The notes beneath the pieces were generated by a model that was not told where the DNA came from, ran no database searches, and saw only the letters and a list, made by a program, of their open reading frames with translations. Shown here in pieces: positions 1 to 5,048 of a stretch of DNA of 5,434 bases (within the stretch, counting starts at the first letter, position 1; each line of letters starts with the position of its first letter). Source of the stretch: Actinomycetota bacterium (GTDB lineage Bacteria > Actinomycetota > Acidimicrobiia > Acidimicrobiales > AC-25); contig VAXF01000131.1 of NCBI GenBank assembly GCA_005888395.1, positions 1 through 5,434 of the forward strand. Reading direction: 5' to 3'. The position numbers and the translations under genes were made by a program.

Positions 1-1
1 C

Positions 2-1768
2 CGGATGGGCGCCGATGCCGGCTTCGTCTACGGGTACCTGCCGTCGGTCGTGACCCACGGGGATTTCGACTTCAGCGACGACTCGTTCCCGTTCGACTCG
101 ATCATGCCGCACACGGTCGAGGGCCGGACGGGCAACTCGTTCCCGATCGGCCCGGCCGTGTGGTGGTCGCCGGCCTTCCTCGCCGCCCACGGCGTCGGCG
201 CGGTGGCGCGGGTTGCCTCGCACTCGTCCCACCCGGCACCCGATGGCCGCTCGTGGCCGTATGACGCACTCGTGGGTTGGGCCGCGTTCGCGCTCGGGGT
301 CATCGGGTTGTGGGCGACGCTCGCGGCGGCGCGCCTTCTCGCGTCGCCCGCCGCCGCGCTGCTGGCCACGGTCGGCGTGTGGCTCGCGGGCGCCGCGGTC
401 TACTACACGCACGTCAACCCGATGCAGGGCCACGTGGCCGGCTTCGCCGCGTCGGCCCTGCTGCTGCTCACCTGGCTGCGGGCGCGGGCCCGCCCCGATC
501 CCTCGCTCTGGCGGCTGGCCGCGCTCGGCCTGCTCGGCGGGCTGGTCGCGCTCAGTCGCTGGGAGGACGGCCTGCTGCTGCTCGGCCCCGCGGTCGACGC
601 CGTGTCGGGCCGGCTGCGCGGGCGGCGGGCGCCGGATGTCGCCGCCCCGGCCGCGCTCGGCGGCGCGGCGATCGTCGCCTTCCTCCCGCAGCTCGTCGCA
701 TGGTGGGTGCTCTACGGCTCGCCGCTCCGACCGCCGCGCGGGGAGACCTCGGGCGTGTTCCTCAACGCGGGCCACCTTCATCTGCTCGGCGTGCTGTTCT
801 CCTGGCGGCACGGGATGCTCTCGTGGCATCCGGTGCTCGCCCTCGGTCTCCTCGGGCTCGTCGTGAGCCTTCGCCGCCACCGCGTCGTCGCCGCGTCGCT
901 GCTCACGTTCTTCGTCGCCACGCTCGTGCTGAACGCGGCCAGCTACGACTGGTGGGGCGGCGTCTCCTTCGGGGCCCGCCGCTTCGACGGCATGTGGCCG
1001 GCCCTCGCGGTGGGCCTCGCGCTGCTCGTCGACCGCGTGCCGTGCCGGGCCGCCGCGGCTGTGATCGGAGCGCTCGTCGTGGTGAACGGCGCGTTGCTGC
1101 TGGCCTTCCAGCGCGGGCTGGTCTCTGTGGGCGACGCGGTTCGCCCCTCGAACCTGTGGCACGTCCTCGGCCGCATCCCCCTCGCGCCTGCGCTCTCGAG
1201 CTGGTCGGGAGTGAAGGCGGTCTGGGTGGCCGGCCTCGTCGCGCTCGCCGTCACGCCGGCCGTCCTGCCGGGCGCGTGGCGCCGCGTGCGTCGGTCTCCA
1301 CCCCGCTTCGCGACCGTCGCGGTGGCCGGGCTGGCGGCCGCCGTTCTCGTCGGCGGCGTCGTTGGCGCGGCGGCCATCGCCCACCCGGGGCACTACGACG
1401 CCCACGTGTTCGAGGCCGGCTACTTCGTGTCTCAGCCCACGCGTCCGGCCCGCAGCGACCGCGTGGTCCTGCCGGGCGAGGACGTGTGGACCGGCATCTT
1501 CACTTTCCCCGGCTTCCTCCCCGCGGGGTGGTACGTCGCCAGCGCCAGCGGCGTACGGTCGGAGACGGGTGCGCCGGCGCGGCTCGTGGTACGCATCGAC
1601 GGGCACCCGGTCACCGCGGCCGACGTCGGAGCCGGGCCCATCACGGTAAGGGGCGCGCCCTTCCGCGCCCACAGGGGCATCCTGCGTCTCGACGTCCGCG
1701 TGACCGGCGCGCCGGTGCGCCTCGACGCCGTCCGTCTCGAGCCCGCCGCCGCGCCGGCGGCCGGGTAG
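2..1768 (+). CDS. Polytopic membrane protein, probable GT-C-type glycosyltransferase (5' end cut by window edge)
   Basis: Likely moves a sugar from a lipid-linked donor to an envelope glycan or lipid on the outer face of the membrane; this is inferred from architecture. The frame is open to the left edge. An ATG at 5 exists, but the visible protein begins directly in what looks like the first extracytoplasmic loop (GFVYGYLPSVV, residues 7-16, then an acidic D/F-rich stretch at 20-31), so the first membrane helix and true start probably lie upstream. From the ATG, 587 residues remain. Residues 43-62 hold a GNSFPIGPA...WSP...H pattern that I associate with this type of membrane protein. About 10 hydrophobic segments follow between residues 86 and 463, with a conserved-looking loop SFGARRFDG near 321-329. 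Residues about 490-587 are hydrophilic, beta-rich and end in VRLDAVRLEP, like a jelly-roll carbohydrate-binding module. The exact family is uncertain; another polytopic envelope protein is possible. Confidence 0.72.
   Translation, partial: RMGADAGFVYGYLPSVVTHGDFDFSDDSFPFDSIMPHTVEGRTGNSFPIGPAVWWSPAFLAAHGVGAVARVASHSSHPAPDGRSWPYDALVGWAAFALGVIGLWATLAAARLLASPAAALLATVGVWLAGAAVYYTHVNPMQGHVAGFAASALLLLTWLRARARPDPSLWRLAALGLLGGLVALSRWEDGLLLLGPAVDAVSGRLRGRRAPDVAAPAALGGAAIVAFLPQLVAWWVLYGSPLRPPRGETSGVFLNAGHLHLLGVLFSWRHGMLSWHPVLALGLLGLVVSLRRHRVVAASLLTFFVATLVLNAASYDWWGGVSFGARRFDGMWPALAVGLALLVDRVPCRAAAAVIGALVVVNGALLLAFQRGLVSVGDAVRPSNLWHVLGRIPLAPALSSWSGVKAVWVAGLVALAVTPAVLPGAWRRVRRSPPRFATVAVAGLAAAVLVGGVVGAAAIAHPGHYDAHVFEAGYFVSQPTRPARSDRVVLPGEDVWTGIFTFPGFLPAGWYVASASGVRSETGAPARLVVRIDGHPVTAADVGAGPITVRGAPFRAHRGILRLDVRVTGAPVRLDAVRLEPAAAPAAG
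1745..1761. terminator. GC-only hairpin at the convergent 3' ends (weak terminator candidate)
   Basis: A perfect 7-bp inverted repeat (GCCGCCG / CGGCGGC) with a 3-nt loop sits just before the stop codon of the plus-strand membrane gene and about 10 bp beyond the stop of the minus-strand methyltransferase. There is no T-tract on either side. It also encodes an Ala/Pro-rich protein tail, so the symmetry may come only from codon bias. I see no better terminator in the 3-bp gap between the two genes. Confidence 0.2.
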
Positions 1769-1771
1769 CCG

Positions 1772-2773
1772 TCAGGGCTTGCGCAGGTCGACGGCCATGC
1801 TGCCGGTGCGTCCGGTGACGGCCCGGAGCACCGTGTCGACGACGGTGAAGAACGAGAGCAGTACGAACGTCTGCACGGAGGGCCGGAAGATGCCGACCGG
1901 CGGGAACAGACGGTCGGCGACGCGGGAGCGCGGGAAACGCTCGCGGAGCCACGAATGCAGCGACCACACCCAGAAGATCGGGTTGGCCTGGTACTCGACG
2001 CGCTCGACGCGGAAGCCCACCGATTCGCCGAGGCGGCGAATGGTTGCGGCGTCGTAGAGGGTCCAGTGGCGCGGGAAGTGGTACCCGCCCCAGTTGCGGC
2101 CGAAGCGCCGGACCTCGACCGAGTCGACGTTGGGGGTCGCCACCACGAAGAGCCCGCCCGGCGCCAGCAGGTCGTACGCGTGGGCGGCGAAACCGCGCGG
2201 GTCGGCGACGTGCTCGATCACGTGGCTGGCGAGGATGAGGTCGAAGGTGCCGGGCTCCAGCTCACGTTCGTCCTCGAACCGCCCGAGCACGACCCGGTGA
2301 CCGCGGGCTCGCGCCATCTCGACTGCGTGCTCGTTCATGTCGACGCCGTAGGTCTCGACACGACGGCCCTCGGCGCCGGCCTTGTACCAGTCGAGCAGCC
2401 GGCCGTCGGCGCAGCCGACGTCGAGGAGCCGCACCGTGCCTGCGCCGAGCGCGGCGCGGCGGAGGACCGATCGGAGCCGGCGCTGGTAGAGGCGGAGCTT
2501 GAGCTGCTGCACCAGCCGGCCCACGCCGGGTCGCCCGCTGGTCGCCGATTCCGCGCCGGCGAGGTCGTAGGCGTAGTAGTCCGGCGGGTAGATCGTGGCG
2601 AGCTCGCTGACGTCGGGACGCGGGTTGAGCCGCAGCAGCCCACAGCCGGCGCAGCGCACGACGGGAAACGGCTCGTCGGTCGTGTTGTCGTACTCGTGCT
2701 CGCGGCCGATGCAGACGAGCTCGTGCTCCGACGCCCCGCAGGCGGGGCAGGAGACGTCGACCGTCCGGATCAC
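1772..2773 (-). CDS. Class I SAM-dependent methyltransferase with N-terminal zinc ribbon
   Basis: Transfers a methyl group from S-adenosylmethionine; the acceptor is unknown, but relatives are common in surface-sugar and lipid-modification loci. The 333-aa product starts with a zinc-ribbon-like module: C9-x2-C12-G and C41-x2-C44-G, then an LNPRP turn and a Y-P-x-D-Y-Y aromatic patch (62-67). The Rossmann core is complete: motif I LLDVGCADG (116-124), acidic residue D145 in YGVD ending strand 2, TFDLI (176-180), and HVIEHVADP (184-192), then LAPGGLFVVATPN. A hydrophobic stretch near the C-terminus (after PSVQTF) may touch the membrane. I chose GTG at 2773, 4 nt after the upstream desaturase stop, because it puts the first cysteine pair at residue 9 and suggests translational coupling. 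An ATG at 2848 would add 25 low-complexity residues and overlap the desaturase by about 70 nt. Confidence 0.85.
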   Translation of the reverse strand: MIRTVDVSCPACGASEHELVCIGREHEYDNTTDEPFPVVRCAGCGLLRLNPRPDVSELATIYPPDYYAYDLAGAESATSGRPGVGRLVQQLKLRLYQRRLRSVLRRAALGAGTVRLLDVGCADGRLLDWYKAGAEGRRVETYGVDMNEHAVEMARARGHRVVLGRFEDERELEPGTFDLILASHVIEHVADPRGFAAHAYDLLAPGGLFVVATPNVDSVEVRRFGRNWGGYHFPRHWTLYDAATIRRLGESVGFRVERVEYQANPIFWVWSLHSWLRERFPRSRVADRLFPPVGIFRPSVQTFVLLSFFTVVDTVLRAVTGRTGSMAVDLRKP

Positions 2774-2777
2774 GGGT

Positions 2778-3710
2778 TCAGGGCAGGGAGCGTGCGTAGC
2801 GGACCAGGGCGCCGACGTAGCTGCCGCGGAAGAGACGGGCGGGAGCATCCGGGCGCGACGCCAGGCGATGCTGCACCTCGGGCAGTCGCCGCGCCGGGAT
2901 CCACGGGAACAGGTGGTGCTCGGCGTGGTAGTTCATGTTGAACGGCGCCACCACGAAGCGCTCCATCCGATTGCTCCGGATGGAGATCAACCGGTGCGGG
3001 TGTGTGCCCTGCTCGTCACCCACCAGCGCGTGCTCGCAGAAGTTGCGCAGCAGGTGGGCGCCGGCGGTGAGCGTGACGAGTGGCGCCAGCCACAGGAAGG
3101 GGTAGGCCCACCAGCCGAAGAGGGCCCACAGGATCGCGAGCAGCGCGAGCTGGCTCACGACGAGGTTGCGCCGATCGCGTCGCCGAACCGTGGTGTCCAC
3201 GAGCGAGTCCGACTTCGACACGAGCACCATGAGCGCATAGCCCCCGAGGACGCCGAGCGCGAAATGGCGCAGCACCCCGAGACGGGTCGCCTTGTCGTCG
3301 CCGCGGTGGAGCTCGGCGTCGGGATCGTCGTCGGTGGCAAGGAGCCGGTGGTGGGCGAGATGGCGGGCCTTGGCCGCGTGGTAGGGCGACCCGACGGGTG
3401 AGGCGCACAACGCCACCGCCACGACGTCGTCCCAGCGCTTGCGCTTCAGGAAGTTGCCGTGCACACATTCGTGCTCCACGTTGAGCAGCGCCTGCTGGCG
3501 GGCGGCGACGAGCACGAAGGCAACGACGAAGGTGACCCACGACGGGTGGACGGCGACGAGCGCGATGGCGCCGAATGCGACGGTCCATGCGGCGGCGAGA
3601 TAGGCGAGGTTGTAGGCGATGCCCGTGCGCGAAAGGTCGGCCAGGTCGCGGACGTCCTGCGCGCCCTCTCGCCAGACGCGCGGCGATGTCCTACCTTCCA
3701 CCGCGGTCAC
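2778..3710 (-). CDS. Membrane fatty-acid desaturase family protein (di-iron, three histidine boxes)
   Basis: An integral membrane di-iron oxygenase that would desaturate, or possibly hydroxylate, an acyl chain or other lipid. The 310-aa product has all family histidine boxes: H80-x3-H84 (HECVHGNF), H117-x2-H120-H121 (HLAHHR) and H262-x2-H265-H266 (NYHAEHHLFP), plus RNFCEH with H227, a further likely metal ligand. Hydrophobic segments lie about 31-54, 58-76, 95-107, 150-165 and 183-220. Length is normal for the compact bacterial type. An upstream ATG at 3815 would overlap the preceding methyltransferase by some 85 nt and add an Arg-rich tail, so I start at GTG 3710, 6 nt after a -10-like TACGCT. 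GTG at 3701 (307 aa), preceded by GGTGA, is a close alternative. It is the middle gene of a three-gene minus-strand unit. The exact substrate and regiochemistry cannot be read from sequence; a carotenoid or polar-lipid hydroxylase is also possible. Confidence 0.87.
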   Translation of the reverse strand: MTAVEGRTSPRVWREGAQDVRDLADLSRTGIAYNLAYLAAAWTVAFGAIALVAVHPSWVTFVVAFVLVAARQQALLNVEHECVHGNFLKRKRWDDVVAVALCASPVGSPYHAAKARHLAHHRLLATDDDPDAELHRGDDKATRLGVLRHFALGVLGGYALMVLVSKSDSLVDTTVRRRDRRNLVVSQLALLAILWALFGWWAYPFLWLAPLVTLTAGAHLLRNFCEHALVGDEQGTHPHRLISIRSNRMERFVVAPFNMNYHAEHHLFPWIPARRLPEVQHRLASRPDAPARLFRGSYVGALVRYARSLP

Positions 3711-3716
3711 CGAAGC

Positions 3717-3722
3717 AGCGTA
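3717..3722 (-). promoter_or_regulatory. Candidate -10 element for a leaderless desaturase transcript
   Basis: On the minus strand the 19-bp gap between the short methyltransferase and the desaturase contains TACGCT (TANNNT type), and the GTG at 3710 follows after exactly 6 nt. That spacing would put transcription start at or next to the first base of the start codon. No convincing -35 is visible about 17 bp upstream (GGTCAC). The desaturase and the downstream methyltransferase could therefore be made independently of the first gene. Confidence 0.4.
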
Positions 3723-3729
3723 GCCCCGC

Positions 3730-4461
3730 TCATGCCGGCGTGACCGCGCCGCGTCGTACCCGTGCGATGCGTACCTCGCGCTGGCGCCAGCGCGTCGCCA
3801 GCGGCTGCGGGACACCGGTCTTCCGCGCGTACACGCACATCTCGGCGTGGGCGAGGTCTGCGATCATCGTCCGCAGCGGGGCGCCCCTGCCGATCGTGTG
3901 CCACTGGAAGGCGGTGAGGCCGGAGACGGCGAGCAGCTCCGAGAGACTGCGAACCGTGAAGAACTGGAGGTGATCGGGTGCCCGCTTGAGCTCTGGCCAC
4001 CGCGACCCCAGGGCGCGAGTGGCGATCGAGCCGGCGTCCGGTGTGGCGACCACGAGCAGCCCGCCCCGCCGCAGGACCCGCCATACCTCGAGCAGGTCGC
4101 GGCGCGGGTCCTCGAGGTGCGCGATCACGTCGAACATGGTGACGACGTCGAAGGACTCGTCGGTGTGCTCGATGCTGTCGAGCCGGCCGTGAAGGACCCG
4201 CGGGCCGAGCCGAGACCCGACGTCGAGCACGCGCCCGGCCGGCTCGTGCCGCTCGATCCGGCGTACCACCTGCCCCACGCGGTCCGGGACGTGCTCAGGT
4301 TCGTGAACGGAGTCCGTGGAGCGCCGCACCTCTTCCGGCGACGGACGGGGGCTCAGGTAGCGGTGGCTGCAGCTCGTGCAGCGGACGATGCGCCAGCCGT
4401 CGACGACGTGGAGGAGGCGGGCTTCGCGGCGCCGGCACACCGTGCACGTCGCCTCGATCAT
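3730..4461 (-). CDS. Zinc-ribbon/SAM methyltransferase-like protein with a shortened SAM-binding core
   Basis: Resembles the zinc-ribbon methyltransferases of surface-glycan loci, but at 243 aa it is short. It has C6-x2-C9 and C28-x2-C31, YLSPRPSPEEV (35-45), motif I VLDVGSRLG (78-86), SFDVVTMFDVIAHLEDP (103-119), LRRGGLLVVATPD (130-142) and a normal-looking tail with DHLQFF (163-168). Between motif I (D80) and the post-II FD (D105) there are only 25 residues, against 60 in the methyltransferase at 1772-2773. Strand 2 and its acidic ribose-binding residue are therefore absent. Motif I has Arg84 where Gly is usual, and the usual Glu in DVIEH is Ala114. The aromatic patch after the zinc ribbon is also missing. 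It may be inactive, bind another ligand, or be an in-frame decaying gene. ATG 4461 is chosen because the zinc ribbon starts at once and a -10 hexamer lies 8 nt upstream. It is first in the minus-strand unit. Confidence 0.75.
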   Translation of the reverse strand: MIEATCTVCRRREARLLHVVDGWRIVRCTSCSHRYLSPRPSPEEVRRSTDSVHEPEHVPDRVGQVVRRIERHEPAGRVLDVGSRLGPRVLHGRLDSIEHTDESFDVVTMFDVIAHLEDPRRDLLEVWRVLRRGGLLVVATPDAGSIATRALGSRWPELKRAPDHLQFFTVRSLSELLAVSGLTAFQWHTIGRGAPLRTMIADLAHAEMCVYARKTGVPQPLATRWRQREVRIARVRRGAVTPA

Positions 4462-4469
4462 GCAGGACG

Positions 4470-4479
4470 ACGTTACAGT
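4470..4479. promoter_or_regulatory. Divergent promoter with two overlapping -10 hexamers
   Basis: Within the 27 bp separating the start codons at 4461 (minus) and 4489 (plus), the sequence ACGTTACAGT reads as TAACGT on the minus strand (4475-4470) and as TACAGT on the plus strand (4474-4479). Both fit the TANNNT actinobacterial -10, and they share two base pairs. The start codons follow after 8 nt (ATG, minus) and 9 nt (GTG, plus). Neither start has a Shine-Dalgarno sequence, so both messages would be leaderless or have leaders of only a few nucleotides. Confidence 0.55.
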
Positions 4480-4488
4480 CACCCCGTC

Positions 4489-4707
4489 GTGGGGAGCCCT
4501 CGGTACCGCTGTGCCGCCTGCGGCAACCTGACCCGGTTCGACGTCACGACCACCCGCCGCAGCCGGGCCTTCCACCACTATTCGCTCGCCGGTGACCTCA
4601 CCGTCGAGACCGAGGAGGTGCTCTCGGAGCTGGTCGAGGACGTTTCCTGCCGCTGGTGCGGCTCGGGCGCCTCGGTGGAGGAGGTGGCCGCGGACGCCGA
4701 TGGGTGA
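4489..4707 (+). CDS. Small zinc-ribbon protein of unknown function
   Basis: A 72-aa soluble protein with two cysteine pairs, C8-x2-C11-G and C54-x2-C57-G, separated by 42 residues. This is a likely treble-clef or zinc-ribbon fold in which the pairs join to bind one zinc. The middle contains a basic RRSRAFHHY patch (23-31), then an acidic beta/helix stretch (VETEEVLSELVEDV, 39-52); both are compatible with nucleic-acid or protein binding, which is inference only. The GTG at 4489 is preferred: 9 nt after a -10 hexamer, no Shine-Dalgarno, and cysteine pair one close behind. The frame is open further upstream, but only antisense to the methyltransferase. It is followed 42 bp later by another four-cysteine protein and then sepH. 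I do not recognise a named family. Confidence 0.72.
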   Translation: MGSPRYRCAACGNLTRFDVTTTRRSRAFHHYSLAGDLTVETEEVLSELVEDVSCRWCGSGASVEEVAADADG

Positions 4708-4749
4708 CGCGGCCGCGTCTCTGTCCCACCCCCCTGTCATGGTGACGGC

Positions 4750-4950
4750 ATGGAGCTTCCCCTCACGATCAGCTGCGACGAGTGCACGATGCAGCACACC
4801 GACGCCTGCGACGACTGCGTGGTCACCTTCATCATCGGACGTGAGCCCGACGACGCGGTGGTGATCGACGCCGACGAGGCGCGCGCCGTGCGCCTGCTGG
4901 CCGGCGCCGGGCTCGTGCCCGGCCTGCGCCACGAGCCCAAGACCGGCTGA
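4750..4950 (+). CDS. Small four-cysteine protein, conserved-looking, unknown function
   Basis: A 66-aa protein with a tight cluster C9-x2-C12-x7-C20-x2-C23 (CDECTMQHTDACDDC), a zinc-knuckle or rubredoxin-like arrangement, followed by VVTFIIGREPDDAVVID (24-40) and a short amphipathic helix (DEARAVRLLAGAGLV, 42-56). I recall similar short proteins from actinobacterial genomes, without a known function. ATG 4750 is supported by a partial Shine-Dalgarno GGTGA at 4741-4745. A -10-like CATGGT at 4738-4743, 6 nt before the ATG, is an alternative leaderless reading. It stands 42 bp after the zinc-ribbon gene and 98 bp before sepH in the same orientation. Possible roles are metal binding or a redox sensor; neither is shown. 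Confidence 0.78.
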   Translation: MELPLTISCDECTMQHTDACDDCVVTFIIGREPDDAVVIDADEARAVRLLAGAGLVPGLRHEPKTG

Positions 4951-4992
4951 CCGGCCGCCCAGACAGTCCGCGACCTGCGGAAAGGCGGGTGG

Positions 4993-4998
4993 TACCTT
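4993..4998 (+). promoter_or_regulatory. Candidate -10 element for sepH
   Basis: TACCTT fits the TANNNT pattern. A GCGACC at 4970-4975, 17 bp upstream, keeps the GAC core of a -35. Transcription would begin near 5005, just before the 9-bp hairpin and about 44 nt ahead of the GTG at 5049. This is pattern matching only. Confidence 0.35.
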
Positions 4999-5006
4999 CC
5001 GCGCGA

Positions 5007-5029
5007 CGCGGCCCGACGGGCGGGCCGCG
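5007..5029 (+). repeat. Perfect 9-bp inverted repeat in the sepH leader
   Basis: CGCGGCCCG and CGGGCCGCG flank a 5-nt loop (ACGGG). All nine pairs are G-C, so the RNA hairpin would be very stable. If transcription starts near 5005, the hairpin forms at the extreme 5' end of the mRNA. It may protect the message or shape its translation. A terminator role for the upstream small gene is less likely because no T-tract follows. A shorter internal alternative fold (GCCC/GGGC, 5011-5021) competes with it. Confidence 0.4.
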
Positions 5030-5048
5030 ACCCAGGGGCCGCGCGCGC

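Noticed and set aside
277..1818. Long plus-strand open frame (about 513 codons) overlapping the membrane protein in another frame
   Set aside because: The translation is an Arg/Ala/Gly/Pro-rich string with no domain pattern; this is typical of a shifted frame in very GC-rich coding DNA. The overlapping frame shows clear membrane helices and family-like motifs.
2774..2848. Longer start (ATG 2848) for the methyltransferase at 1772
   Set aside because: It adds 25 Ala/Pro/Ser-rich residues and overlaps the end of the desaturase, whereas GTG 2773 lies 4 nt after the desaturase stop and fits the family's short lead to the first cysteine pair.
1955..2941. Plus-strand open frame of about 328 codons, antisense to the methyltransferase at 1772-2773
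   Set aside because: No recognisable motif, and it lies opposite a protein with all zinc-ribbon and SAM motifs in place. It looks like an antisense shadow caused by high GC.
3847..4488. Upstream extension of the 4489-4707 small protein in the same frame, starting at ATG 3847
   Set aside because: It would run wholly antisense to the 3730-4461 gene, has low-complexity composition, and would hide the well-placed -10 and GTG at 4489.
4708..4749. Possible start at ATG 4739 or GTG 4742 for the second small protein
   Set aside because: Both are out of frame with the cysteine-cluster protein; only ATG 4750 leads into it.
4462..4932. N-terminal extension of the short methyltransferase up to ATG 4932
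   Set aside because: The added 157 residues are antisense to the two small Cys-rich genes and show no domain. The zinc ribbon begins right after ATG 4461, with a promoter-like hexamer just ahead.
5001..5030. The 5007-5029 hairpin as an intrinsic terminator for the upstream small gene
   Set aside because: No run of T follows the stem, and it lies downstream of the likely sepH -10, so a leader hairpin is the better reading.
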